From: JBKECF01 sp047974375
Lineage (GTDB): Bacteria > Bacillota > Clostridia > Lachnospirales > CAMZNU01
Assembly: GCA_047974375.1 (NCBI GenBank)
Contig: JBKECF010000121.1
Span: 1 to 47,887 of the forward strand
DNA length: 47,887 bases
Direction: 5' to 3'
The notes under the pieces: generated by a model
The model's database searches: none
What the model was told of the DNA's origin: nothing
What the model saw: only the letters and a program-made list of their open reading frames with translations
Position numbers and translations under genes: made by a program
Shown: positions 35,031 through 44,300 of the stretch, piece by piece
How the letters are laid out: every line of letters begins with the position of its first letter
How positions within the stretch are numbered: the first letter of the stretch is position 1

Positions 35031-36368
35031 ATGTACGTAATAGGAAATGGTAGACTAATTACAAGAAACAATACTGCTAAATTAATAGAAAATGGTGCAG
35101 TGGCTGTAGAAGGAAACAAAATTGTTGACTATGGTAAAACAGAAGAAATAAAAAGCAAGTACCCAAGTTATGAGTATATAGATGTAAAAGGTAAGTTAAT
35201 AATGCCTGGTCTAATAAATACACATATGCATATTTACAGTGCTTTTGCACGCGGTATGAATATAGAAAATTCGCCAGTAAATAAAGATTTTAATGATATA
35301 CTTAAAAATTTATGGTGGAAGGTAGACAAAGTGCTTAACATGGAAGACGTAAAGTACAGCGCATATACAACATATATTGATTGTATAAAAAGTGGTGTAA
35401 CAACTGTATTTGACCATCATGCAAGTCAAAATGCAATAGCAGGCAGTCTTTTCCAAATTGGAGATGTAGCAAAGGAATTAGGTGTACGTACATCTCTTTG
35501 TTATGAAGTAACAGACAGAGATGGAGTAGAAAGAACTAATGCAGCTATAAAAGAGAATATTGACTTTATAAAGCATGCAAACAAAGATACAACAGACATG
35601 GTAAAAGGTATGGTAGGTTTACATGCATCTTTTACAGTTTCAGATGAAACGTTAGACAAATGTGCAGATGCAATGGGCGACTTAAATGCTGGCTATCATG
35701 TGCATACTGCAGAAGGTATTGCTGACACACATCATTCTTTAAAGAACTTTGGCAAGAGAGTTGTAAATAGATTTTTTGACAAAGGAATTTTAGGAGATAA
35801 AACAATAGCTGTACACTGTATTCATATTAATAACCATGAAATGGATTTATTAAAAGAAACAGATACAATGGTAGTACATAACCCAGAGTCAAACATGGGA
35901 AATGCTGTTGGTTGCCAATCCACAATTAAACTAATGGAAAAGAATATTCTTTTAGGTTTAGGTACAGATGGTTATACAGAGGACATGTTCGAGTCTTACA
36001 AAGTTGGAAATATAATCCACAAGCACAACTTATGTGACCCAGCAGTAGCATGGGGTGAAATACCTACTATGTTATTTAACAACAACAAATTAATTGCTAA
36101 TAGATTTTTTGAAAAGCCTCTTGGCACAATAGAAAAAGATGCAGCGGCAGATTTAGTTGTTGTTGATTATGACCCACGTACACCACTTACAGAAAATAAT
36201 ATTGATGGACACCTATTATTTGGGGTAATGGGCCGTCACGTTGAAAGCACTATGATAAACGGTAAGTTTGTAATGAAAGATAGAGAAGTTTTAGTATGTG
36301 ATGAAAAAGAAATATTTGCTAAGTCTAGAGAAGTAAGCAATGATTTCTGGAAGCGTATTAACTCTTAA
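35031..36368 (+). CDS. ssnA: SsnA-family metal-dependent aminohydrolase
   Basis: 445 residues, amidohydrolase superfamily. Metal ligands appear in INTHMHIYSAF (His 65, 67), GLHASFTVSD, GYHVHTAEGI, IAVHCIHINN and LGLGTDGYTEDMFES. SsnA is a constant member of anaerobic purine clusters and is proposed to hydrolyse a ring-opened purine intermediate. Its exact substrate is not proved by sequence. AGGAGG ribosome site. Preceded by a terminator and followed by a long inverted repeat. Confidence 0.93.
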   Translation: MYVIGNGRLITRNNTAKLIENGAVAVEGNKIVDYGKTEEIKSKYPSYEYIDVKGKLIMPGLINTHMHIYSAFARGMNIENSPVNKDFNDILKNLWWKVDKVLNMEDVKYSAYTTYIDCIKSGVTTVFDHHASQNAIAGSLFQIGDVAKELGVRTSLCYEVTDRDGVERTNAAIKENIDFIKHANKDTTDMVKGMVGLHASFTVSDETLDKCADAMGDLNAGYHVHTAEGIADTHHSLKNFGKRVVNRFFDKGILGDKTIAVHCIHINNHEMDLLKETDTMVVHNPESNMGNAVGCQSTIKLMEKNILLGLGTDGYTEDMFESYKVGNIIHKHNLCDPAVAWGEIPTMLFNNNKLIANRFFEKPLGTIEKDAAADLVVVDYDPRTPLTENNIDGHLLFGVMGRHVESTMINGKFVMKDREVLVCDEKEIFAKSREVSNDFWKRINS

Positions 36369-36378
36369 TAAATTTTAG

Positions 36379-36426
36379 CTATAAATATTTTTATTAGCCT
36401 ATACAAGTTAGTAAAAATATTTATAG
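36379..36426. promoter_or_regulatory. 15-bp perfect inverted repeat before the permease
   Basis: CTATAAATATTTTTA pairs with TAAAAATATTTATAG across an 18-nt loop in the ssnA-permease gap. It is AT-only apart from the ends and lacks a T-tract. It may be a weak terminator or a recognition site. Confidence 0.5.
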
Positions 36427-36509
36427 TGTGCAAATAGTAAGATTAAGTCATATTTAAGAAACGAGATTAAAGAGAAGCAATATAATAAAAAGAAATTTTG
36501 GAGGAATTT

Positions 36510-37928
36510 ATGAATAATGGTTCAGATAGAGATCTGCTATATCAACTAAATGGTAGACCTAAATTTTTAACTGCATATCCTATGGGATTGCAACATGTAA
36601 TTGCGATGTTCGCAAGTAACTTAGCACCTATATTTATTATTGCAGGTATTGTTGGATTAGAAGATGCTGATAGAGTTCTAATGATCCAATGTGCTATGTT
36701 TGCATCAGGTATTACAACTTTAGTGCAGTTGTACCCAATAAGAATTGGTAAAATAACAATTGGTGGTAATTTGCCTATAGTAATGGGTACATCTTTCGCC
36801 TTTGTTGCGACAGCATCAGCTGTAGGAGTTATGGGTATTGAAGCCGGGTTAGAGCCTCGTGCTGCAATGGCATTAGTATTAACAGGAGCATTCTTTGGTG
36901 CTATTGCAGAGCTTTTATTAGGTTCTGTATATAAATATGTAAAGAATATATTTACACCACTTGTAGTAGGTTCAGTTTTATTAACAATAGGTATTAACTT
37001 ACTTACTGTAGGTTCAAATTATTTTGCAGGTGGCGCAGGAGCTTATAGACTTGCAGAAGGTGAAACTTTTGCAGAACATACATTAGCTTTTGGCTCACCA
37101 CTTAACTTATTCTTAGGCTTTTTAACATTTTTCTGTGTTATCATATTCCAAAGATTTGGTAAAGGTATAATGAAGGCAGCTGCAATACTTTTTGGTATGA
37201 TTATTGGTTTTATAGTAGCTATACCTTTAGGTGCGGTTAACTTTAGTAGTGTAACAAATGCAAGCCTTGTAAGTATTCCACTACCATTACAAATCGGTAT
37301 GTTCCCTAACATGGATATGGCGCTTTCACTTAGAGCTATAGCTTTATTTATAGTAGTTTACTTAATTTCAGGTATAGAAACAATTGGTAATACTTCAGGT
37401 ATAACAGTGGCTGCTTTTGATAGAAAGGCAACTTCTGAAGAAACATCTGGTGCCTTAATAGCAGACGCATGTGGTTCAATGTTTGCAAGTTTATTTAACT
37501 CATTACCAAATACAGCTTTTGGTCAAAATGCAGGTTTAGTAGCAATGACAAAAGTTATAAATAAATGGGCAATTGCATTAGGAGCATTTACTCTTATAGT
37601 TGCAAGCTTTATGCCAAAACTTGGAGCACTATTTAACTCTATTCCATCTGCTGTTTTAGGTGGTGGTGTTATAACTGTATTTGCCATGATAATGATGAAT
37701 GGTATTAAATTAATAGCTAAAGCAGGCTTAGATGGTAGAAATGGTTTGATTTTTGCGATTATATTTGGTCTTGGTTTTGGTCTAGGTGGAAACCACGAGG
37801 CTATTGCTGGTTTACCTACAATATTCATTTGGATATTTGAAGAGCGTACAGCAGCTGTATTTATTGTTTCTATAATTGCAACACTTCTATTAAGTGAAAA
37901 AGGTGCATTAAAAGGCGATGCTGAATAA
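36510..37928 (+). CDS. NCS2-family purine (xanthine/uric acid) permease
   Basis: 472 residues; ATG 36510 follows GGAGG (an upstream TTG lies inside that site). The nucleobase transporter signature is seen: QHVIAMFASNLAPIFI, GNLPIVMGTSFAF, the family motif SGIETIGNTSGITV and SLPNTAFGQNAGLVAMTKV. There are about 12-14 membrane helices. It imports a purine, likely xanthine or uric acid, by proton symport. Its place within the purine cluster supports this. Substrate specificity cannot be read from sequence by eye. Confidence 0.9.
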   Translation: MNNGSDRDLLYQLNGRPKFLTAYPMGLQHVIAMFASNLAPIFIIAGIVGLEDADRVLMIQCAMFASGITTLVQLYPIRIGKITIGGNLPIVMGTSFAFVATASAVGVMGIEAGLEPRAAMALVLTGAFFGAIAELLLGSVYKYVKNIFTPLVVGSVLLTIGINLLTVGSNYFAGGAGAYRLAEGETFAEHTLAFGSPLNLFLGFLTFFCVIIFQRFGKGIMKAAAILFGMIIGFIVAIPLGAVNFSSVTNASLVSIPLPLQIGMFPNMDMALSLRAIALFIVVYLISGIETIGNTSGITVAAFDRKATSEETSGALIADACGSMFASLFNSLPNTAFGQNAGLVAMTKVINKWAIALGAFTLIVASFMPKLGALFNSIPSAVLGGGVITVFAMIMMNGIKLIAKAGLDGRNGLIFAIIFGLGFGLGGNHEAIAGLPTIFIWIFEERTAAVFIVSIIATLLLSEKGALKGDAE

Positions 37929-38004
37929 ATTTTATACGGCAAGAACGTATATTAGAATATATTAAAAAATCCAATGGGATTGCCTGTTGGATTTAAGTCA
38001 ATAG

Positions 38005-38104
38005 ACCTATCCGTCAGTAGGGGCTTGTACCCCTACTGAGCAGCGAATTAGATAGTCCCGCCACTTATGCCAGCATTGAGGCGGGGGTCTAATTCTTACC
38101 GATA
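38005..38104. repeat. Dispersed hairpin repeat (uninterrupted copy)
   Basis: Two hairpins: CAGTAGGGG-CTTGTA-CCCCTACTG, then ATTAGA..CCCGCC paired with GGCGGG..TCTAAT around ATGCCAGCATT. It ends TCTAATTCTTACCGAT. It matches the outer parts of 17943-18107, which contains an extra 82-nt core. It lies in the gap between the permease and ygfK. Confidence 0.65.
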
Positions 38105-38179
38105 AAGAGAAAGTATTAATGTGGGCGGAAAAGCATATGTGTGCTTTTAAGTTATTTACTAAGAGAGGAAAAAAGTATA

Positions 38180-41179
38180 ATGAGCGATTTAATGAGATTA
38201 ATTGATATTGAAAGTTTGCTTACATGGTCAATGGATGAATATAATAAATATGGCCGTATTTTTGGTGTGAATAAAAAGAAATTTTACAAACCTAGCGAAA
38301 AATATGTAGAAATTTTTGGCCAAAAGGTATCTTCAGTAGTTGGACCTGCAGCAGGGCCAAACTCTCAGCTTAGCCAAAACATAATAGCTTCTTACTTAGG
38401 TGGAGCTAGAGTAATAGAATTAAAAACAGTTCAACAAATGGACGGTGAAGACTTACGTGCTTGTGTAGCAAAACCATGTATTAATGCAGAAGATGAGTGT
38501 TACAATGTAGAGTGGTCTACAGAATTAACAGTGCCGGAAGCTTTCGATGAATATGTAAGAGCTTACATAGCTATACGTGTTTTGGCTAAAGAATTAGGCA
38601 TAGCAAAAGACCAAGACTTTGTATTTAACATGAGTGTTGGTTATGACTTAGCAGGTATAAAAACAGAAAAAATAGATAAATTTATTGAAGGTTTAAAAGA
38701 TGCATCTAATTCAGAAGTATTTAAAGAGTGTAAAGAATATTTATTAGCAAACTTAGATAAATTTGAAAATATTGACAAAAGTTTTGTAGATGGTATTAGT
38801 GCAGAAGTCTGTACATCTATTACTCTATCTACTTTACATGGTTGTCCACCAGATGAAATAAAAAGAATTGCAGAGTATTTATTAACAGAAAAGAAAGTTC
38901 ATACTTATATTAAATGTAACCCAACAATTTTAGGCTACGAAAGAGCTCGTAAAATAATGGATGAAATGGGTTATGCCTATGTTTCTTTCGATGATCATCA
39001 TTTTAATGATGATTTACAATATTCAGACGCTATAGTAATGCTTGAAGAATTACAAAATTTAGCAGATTCTTTAAAATTACAATTTGGTGTAAAAATAACA
39101 AATACTTTCCCTGTAAGAATAGAAAATGATGAACTACCAGGTGAAGAGATGTACATGAGTGGACGTTCACTTTTCCCATTAAGTATTAATGTAGCCAGAA
39201 TTCTTTCCGAACATTTTAATGGTAAATTAAGAATATCTTTCTCAGGTGGTGCAGACTACTTTAACATAGAAGACTTAGTAGACCTAGGTATTACACCAAT
39301 TACAGTAGCAACTACTATATTAAAGCCAGGTGGATACGAAAGATTACTTCAATTAGCAACAAAAACAGAAAAATATTTAAAAGGCGACTTACAAGAAATT
39401 AATGTAGAAAAATTACAAGAATTATGTAGAAACTTAACTAAAAATAAGTATCACTTAAAAAGTTTACGTCCAGTTGGTTCAAGGAAAACTGATTCTAAAC
39501 TACCTTTATTTGACTGCTACAAAGCACCTTGTAAAGATGGTGGTTGTCCAATTGAGCAACAAATACCAGAATATTTACGTTTAGTAAGTGAAGGTAAATA
39601 TGAAGAAGCTTTCAAAATAATTGCAATAGATAATGCAAACCCAGCTATTACTGGTAGCATTTGCGATCACCAATGTCAAAATAAATGTACAAGATTAGAT
39701 TATGAAACACCACTAAAAATTAGAAAATCTAAATTAACAGCTGTTTTAAATGCTCAAGATAAATACATTGAAAGCATTGTTCCGGCTCCTATAGTTTCTA
39801 AGAAAAAAGTGGCTGTAATTGGTGCAGGACCTGCAGGGGTATCTTCTGCATACTTCTTAAGCAGAAATGGTATAGACGTTACTGTATTTGAAAAAAGAGA
39901 TAAGCCTTTTGGTATAGTAAGCACTGTTATTCCTGAATTTAGAGTAGCAAAAGATTTAGTTGAAAAAGACTACCAAATGGCAGTAAAAAGTGGAGCTAAA
40001 TTCAAGTTTAACGCTGAAGTTGGTTGCATAGACGAACTTAAAAAGAACTTTGACTATGTAATAGTAGCCACAGGCGCATGGGAAAAATGTACTAACCCAA
40101 TTAAGGGTAAAGGCAGAGTTATTGATGCTCTTGAGTTCTTAGAAATGTCTAAAGCAAATAATTTAACATCAAAACTAGGCAGCAGGGTAGCTGTTATAGG
40201 TGGTGGTGACGTTGCTATGGACTGTGCGAGGTCTGCAAAACGTACAAAAGGTGTAGATGTATCGACTATAGTATATAGAAGAACAGAATCTTTTATGCCA
40301 TCAGAGCCAGAAGAAAGAAAACTTGCAAAAGCTGATGGAGTTGTATTTAAAGAGTTATATTCACCATTAGAATTTAATAATGGTAAACTTTTATGCGAAA
40401 TAATGGAATTAGGTGAAAAAGATTCATCTGGTAGAAAAGGCGTAAAAGGGACTGGCAAAAAAGAAGAATTATACTTCGATACAATAATAGTTGCAACAGG
40501 TGCTAAAGTTGGTACAAAAATATTTACAGACAACAAAATGAATGTAGATAAGTGGAACTCTCCTGTATTAAACGAAAATAATGAATCTTCATTAGCAAAT
40601 GTTTATGTTGCTGGTGACTGTAAAGTTGGACCTGCTACTGTAGTAAAAGCAATTGCAGATGCAAAGGCCATTACAAAAGACATTCTTGCAAAAGAAGGCT
40701 TACCAAATGATTTTATAAAAGTAGAATTGCAACGTTGTGCTTGCGAGCTTAGAGATAAAAAAGGTGTACTGGCTACTGAGTTACCAACAGATGTTGACAA
40801 CGACAGATGTTTAGTGTGTGACCAAGTATGTGAACTTTGTTGTGATGTTTGTCCTAACAGAGCTAATATAAGGTTAGTAGGAAATGTAATTGTTCATTTA
40901 GATGGTATGTGTAATGAGTGTGGTAACTGTGGTATATTCTGTCCACATGCTGGAAATCCATATAAAGATAAATTAACAGTTTTCTGGACAATGGAAGACT
41001 TTGAAGACAGTACAAATGTTGGTTTCTTAAAAACTGGTACGGATTGCTACAAAGTTAGAACAGAAGATGGCAAAATTGTTGATTATAAATTAGGCGATAG
41101 CAATATTGACGAAAATATAGTTAAGGTAATTGAGCAAATTAAAAATGATTATGTATTTTACCTTGAACTAAAAAAATAG
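38180..41179 (+). CDS. ygfK: YgfK, flavin/iron-sulfur oxidoreductase of anaerobic purine degradation
   Basis: 999 residues from ATG 38180, which follows AGAGGAAA; an in-frame GTG at 38141 is unlikely. The order is: an N-terminal dihydroorotate-dehydrogenase-like barrel (1-430); a Cys-rich linker KAPCKDGGCPIEQQIPEY (about 446); two nucleotide-binding folds, VAVIGAGPAGVSSAYF (about 543, FAD) and VAVIGGGDVAMDCARS (about 670, NAD(P)H); and C-terminal 4Fe-4S cysteines CDQVCELCCDVCPNRA and CNECGNCGIFCPH (about 880-925). Annotated in E. coli as a putative selenate reductase subunit, it is now linked to reductive attack on uric acid in gut anaerobes. Confidence 0.93.
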   Translation: MSDLMRLIDIESLLTWSMDEYNKYGRIFGVNKKKFYKPSEKYVEIFGQKVSSVVGPAAGPNSQLSQNIIASYLGGARVIELKTVQQMDGEDLRACVAKPCINAEDECYNVEWSTELTVPEAFDEYVRAYIAIRVLAKELGIAKDQDFVFNMSVGYDLAGIKTEKIDKFIEGLKDASNSEVFKECKEYLLANLDKFENIDKSFVDGISAEVCTSITLSTLHGCPPDEIKRIAEYLLTEKKVHTYIKCNPTILGYERARKIMDEMGYAYVSFDDHHFNDDLQYSDAIVMLEELQNLADSLKLQFGVKITNTFPVRIENDELPGEEMYMSGRSLFPLSINVARILSEHFNGKLRISFSGGADYFNIEDLVDLGITPITVATTILKPGGYERLLQLATKTEKYLKGDLQEINVEKLQELCRNLTKNKYHLKSLRPVGSRKTDSKLPLFDCYKAPCKDGGCPIEQQIPEYLRLVSEGKYEEAFKIIAIDNANPAITGSICDHQCQNKCTRLDYETPLKIRKSKLTAVLNAQDKYIESIVPAPIVSKKKVAVIGAGPAGVSSAYFLSRNGIDVTVFEKRDKPFGIVSTVIPEFRVAKDLVEKDYQMAVKSGAKFKFNAEVGCIDELKKNFDYVIVATGAWEKCTNPIKGKGRVIDALEFLEMSKANNLTSKLGSRVAVIGGGDVAMDCARSAKRTKGVDVSTIVYRRTESFMPSEPEERKLAKADGVVFKELYSPLEFNNGKLLCEIMELGEKDSSGRKGVKGTGKKEELYFDTIIVATGAKVGTKIFTDNKMNVDKWNSPVLNENNESSLANVYVAGDCKVGPATVVKAIADAKAITKDILAKEGLPNDFIKVELQRCACELRDKKGVLATELPTDVDNDRCLVCDQVCELCCDVCPNRANIRLVGNVIVHLDGMCNECGNCGIFCPHAGNPYKDKLTVFWTMEDFEDSTNVGFLKTGTDCYKVRTEDGKIVDYKLGDSNIDENIVKVIEQIKNDYVFYLELKK

Positions 41180-41198
41180 TTGTATAAAAGTAAAATTA

Positions 41199-41245
41199 TA
41201 AAAGGGCTGTATAAATTGGCTTGTTATTTAACAGCCCCTTTTTTG
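41199..41245 (+). terminator. Terminator of ygfK
   Basis: AAAAGGGCTGT / ACAGCCCCTTTT with a T-run, 20-nt loop. Confidence 0.85.
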
Positions 41246-41273
41246 TATTTATTAAATAAAAAAAGGAGGTAGT

Positions 41274-43844
41274 ATGGTAAAGTTTCGTGTAAATAATAAA
41301 GAAATAACTGTTTCTGAAAATCTTGATAGAAAGTTAATGAATTATTTAAGAGATGAGTTAAAGCTTACATCTGTAAAAGATGGTTGTAGTGAAGGTGCAT
41401 GTGGAACTTGTACAATAGTGCTAAATGAAAAAGCTACAAAGTCTTGCTTGTTTGCACTTTCTAAGCTAGATGGAGCGGAAATATTTACAGTTGAAGGTCT
41501 AACAGAAAGGGAAAAGGAAGTATATGAATATGCATTTGCCCATGTAGGTGCAGTTCAATGTGGTTTCTGTACCCCAGGTATGGTAATGTCTGCTAAGGCA
41601 CTACTTGCAAAAAATCCTAACCCAACTGTAAAAGATGTAAAAAAAGCGATTAACGGAAATATATGCAGATGTACTGGGTATCAAAAAATTGAGCAAGCTA
41701 TTATGTTAGCAAGTGAATTTTTTAGAGAAAACAAAGCAATACCAAATGTGAATTATGATACAACTTTTGGTGGTTTAAATAAGCGTATAGATGCTAAAGA
41801 TAAAACTTTAGGTACAGGTTTATATGCTGATGACCTATATTTAGAGGGCATGATTTATGGTAAAGCTTTAAGAACTCCATCGCCTAGAGCAAAAATAAAT
41901 AAGATTGACATAGAAAAGGCAAAGGCACATCCAGACTGTGTGGAAATAGTTAAAAAAGAAGATATACCTGGAGCTAAAGACATTGGACACTTGAAGAAAG
42001 ACTGGAGTGTACTAATAGGTGAAGGTGAAATATCAAGATACATAGGGGATGCTATTTGTTTAGTTGCTGCAACTAACTACAATTCCCTTAAAGAAATAAT
42101 GGATTTAATTGAAGTAGACTACGAAGTGCTACCTACAATGAACAATCCAAGAGAAGCCATGGCAGAGGGTGCACCGTTAATTCACGAAAGTGGAAATGTA
42201 TTACAAGTAGAAGAACTTAGTAGGGGAAATGCTAAAGAGGCATTGGCTGCTTCTAAGCATGTTGTTACTAGAACTTATACAATGCCATTTACAGAGCATG
42301 CCTTTTTAGAGCCAGAATGTGCAGTAGCATTACCACATCCAACAATAGAGGGTGGAGTATTTGTACACACTGGCGGTCAAGGTATATATGATGAATTAAA
42401 AGAGATATCTGAAATGTTAGGCTTACCAGTTGAAAAATTGGAAATAGAAAGTAAATTAGTAGGTGGTGGTTTTGGTGGTAAGGAAGACATGAGTGTTCAA
42501 CATCATGCTGCATTACTTGCCTACCTAACTCAAAAGCCTGTTAAAGTTAAGTTAACAAGACAAGAAAGTATAAATATTCACCCTAAACGTCATGCCATGG
42601 AAATTGAATTAACAACAGGTTGTGACGAAGAAGGTAACTTAACAGCAATGGATGCAATTATTTTATCAGATACAGGAGCCTATGCATCTCTTGGAGGACC
42701 AGTTTTACAAAGAGCATGTACTCATGCTGCAGGTCCATACAATTACCAAAATGCACATATAAAAGGTACAGCTGTATATACAAATAATCCACCAGCTGGA
42801 GCTTTTAGAGGTTTTGGTGTTTGTCAATCAGCCTTTGCTACAGAAATGAATATAAATTTATTAGCAGAAATGGTTGGCCTGTCACCTTTCGAAATAAGAT
42901 ATAAAAATGCAATACGTCCTGGCCAAATTTTACCAAATGGACAAATTGCAGATGATTCAACTGCTCTTGTAGAAACATTAGATGCAGTAAAAGAAGCTTA
43001 TGAAAATAATAAATATGCAGGTATAGCTTGTGCATTTAAAAATAGTGGTTTAGGTGTTGGTATACCAGACACCGGCAGATGTATAGTTTCTATAGAAAAT
43101 GGTAAAATCCATATAAGAACATCTGCTGCAGACATTGGACAAGGTGTTGCTACAGTGGCTAAACAATTTGTTTTAGAAACTTTAGGAATGGGTCAACTAG
43201 ATGTAGTAGTTGAATGTCCAAATACAAAGCGTACACCAAATGCTGGTACAACTACGGCTTCTCGTCAAACTGTACTTACAGGTGAGGCTACAAGACGTGC
43301 AGCTCAAATGTTAAAAGATGAATTAGACAAGGGCAAGACTTTTGCTGATTTAGAAGGGAAAGAGTTCTTAGGCGAGTATACAACTACAACAGACCCAATA
43401 ACTAGTACTAAAGAAAATCCAGTTAGCCACGTTGCTTACGGTTATGCAACACAAGTTGTTATATTAAATGACGAGGGTAAAGTGGAAAAAGTTGTAGCAG
43501 CCCACGACGTAGGACAATTAATTAATAGAACTTCTACATGTGGACAAATAGATGGTGGTGTAGTTATGGGATTAGGCTATGCTTTAACAGAGGACTATCC
43601 ATTAGAAAATGGTGTTCCTAAAGTTAAGTATGGTACATTAGGACTATTAAGAGCTACACAGGCACCAGAAATTGAATCAATAATAGTAGATAGAAAAGAT
43701 AAAAACGATGTAGCGTATGGATCTAAAGGAATTGGAGAAATATCTACTATACCAACGGCACCAGCAGCAGCTCATGCATATTATAGATTTGATGGTAAAT
43801 TTAGAACAGATTTACCACTCAAAGAAACAAAGTACAAGAAGTAA
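41274..43844 (+). CDS. xdhD: Xanthine dehydrogenase of the selenium-dependent, FAD-less type (2Fe-2S + molybdopterin fusion)
   Basis: 856 residues. The N-terminal 2Fe-2S domain has GCSEGACGTCTIVL (Cys 38, 43, 46) and a later Cys 58. The second 2Fe-2S helical domain has QCGFCTPGMV and CRCTGYQKI. The FAD domain is absent and the molybdopterin domain follows directly: VGGGFGGKED (about 395), GAFRGFGVCQSAF (about 508) and the C-terminal GSKGIGEIST with the catalytic Glu (about 820). This arrangement matches E. coli XdhD and the clostridial selenium-dependent hydroxylases, in which selenium is a labile ligand rather than selenocysteine. No in-frame TGA is present. It interconverts xanthine and uric acid. 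AAGGAGG site; ridA follows by 21 nt. Confidence 0.9.
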   Translation: MVKFRVNNKEITVSENLDRKLMNYLRDELKLTSVKDGCSEGACGTCTIVLNEKATKSCLFALSKLDGAEIFTVEGLTEREKEVYEYAFAHVGAVQCGFCTPGMVMSAKALLAKNPNPTVKDVKKAINGNICRCTGYQKIEQAIMLASEFFRENKAIPNVNYDTTFGGLNKRIDAKDKTLGTGLYADDLYLEGMIYGKALRTPSPRAKINKIDIEKAKAHPDCVEIVKKEDIPGAKDIGHLKKDWSVLIGEGEISRYIGDAICLVAATNYNSLKEIMDLIEVDYEVLPTMNNPREAMAEGAPLIHESGNVLQVEELSRGNAKEALAASKHVVTRTYTMPFTEHAFLEPECAVALPHPTIEGGVFVHTGGQGIYDELKEISEMLGLPVEKLEIESKLVGGGFGGKEDMSVQHHAALLAYLTQKPVKVKLTRQESINIHPKRHAMEIELTTGCDEEGNLTAMDAIILSDTGAYASLGGPVLQRACTHAAGPYNYQNAHIKGTAVYTNNPPAGAFRGFGVCQSAFATEMNINLLAEMVGLSPFEIRYKNAIRPGQILPNGQIADDSTALVETLDAVKEAYENNKYAGIACAFKNSGLGVGIPDTGRCIVSIENGKIHIRTSAADIGQGVATVAKQFVLETLGMGQLDVVVECPNTKRTPNAGTTTASRQTVLTGEATRRAAQMLKDELDKGKTFADLEGKEFLGEYTTTTDPITSTKENPVSHVAYGYATQVVILNDEGKVEKVVAAHDVGQLINRTSTCGQIDGGVVMGLGYALTEDYPLENGVPKVKYGTLGLLRATQAPEIESIIVDRKDKNDVAYGSKGIGEISTIPTAPAAAHAYYRFDGKFRTDLPLKETKYKK

Positions 43845-43865
43845 AAAGTTATAGGAGGATTCAAA

Positions 43866-44243
43866 ATGAAAACAATTATTAATACGGAAAAAGCACCTGG
43901 AGCTATCGGCCCATATTGTCAAGGGGTAAACGTAAATGGAACTGTATATACATCAGGTCAATTACCAATTGATATGGCTACAGGTGAATTAGAGCTTAAG
44001 GATATTAAAAAAGCTGCAAAAAATTCAATGGATAATATTAAAGCGATTTTAGAAGACCAAGGTTATTCAATGGACGACGTAGTTAAAACTTTAATATTTA
44101 TTACAGATTTAGCTGATTTTGCAGACATAAATGAAGTTTATGGAAGTTATTTTACAGGTAACCCACCTGCGCGTTCTTGTGTACAAGTTGCTGCTTTACC
44201 TAAAGGGGCTAAAGTTGAAATAGAAGCAATAGCTATTAAATAA
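43866..44243 (+). CDS. ridA: RidA-family enamine/imine deaminase
   Basis: 125 residues, whole family length: APGAIGPYCQGVNVNGTVYT then SGQLPID, TKNSMDNI-like helix KNSMDNIKAILEDQGYSMDD, and GNPPARSCVQVAALPKGAKVEIEAIA with the catalytic Arg. It hydrolyses reactive enamines and imines. YgeX generates 2-aminoacrylate-type intermediates from diaminopropionate, which explains its place here. Co-transcribed with the xanthine dehydrogenase gene and ended by its own terminator. Confidence 0.95.
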   Translation: MKTIINTEKAPGAIGPYCQGVNVNGTVYTSGQLPIDMATGELELKDIKKAAKNSMDNIKAILEDQGYSMDDVVKTLIFITDLADFADINEVYGSYFTGNPPARSCVQVAALPKGAKVEIEAIAIK

Positions 44244-44253
44244 GTATTTGTGT

Positions 44254-44283
44254 AAAAAAGCGATGGGTTCATCGCTTTTTTTT
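44254..44283 (+). terminator. Terminator of xdhD-ridA
   Basis: AAAAAAGCGATG-GGTT-CATCGCTTTTTTTT, perfect stem with T-run. Confidence 0.92.
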
Positions 44284-44300
44284 AATACCTAGGAGGTAAT

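Noticed and set aside
36369..36509. Possible purine riboswitch upstream of the purine permease.
   Set aside because: The conserved riboswitch core and three-way junction are not found. Only an AT-rich inverted repeat is present.
37523..37942. 139-residue minus-strand ORF inside the permease gene.
   Set aside because: Antisense shadow of a conserved membrane protein; no ribosome site.
40054..40536. 160-residue minus-strand ORF inside ygfK.
   Set aside because: It is a shadow frame of a strongly conserved coding region on the other strand.
41274..43844. Possible selenocysteine codon in the selenium-dependent-type xanthine dehydrogenase.
   Set aside because: The frame has no internal TGA and known members carry labile selenium not encoded as selenocysteine.
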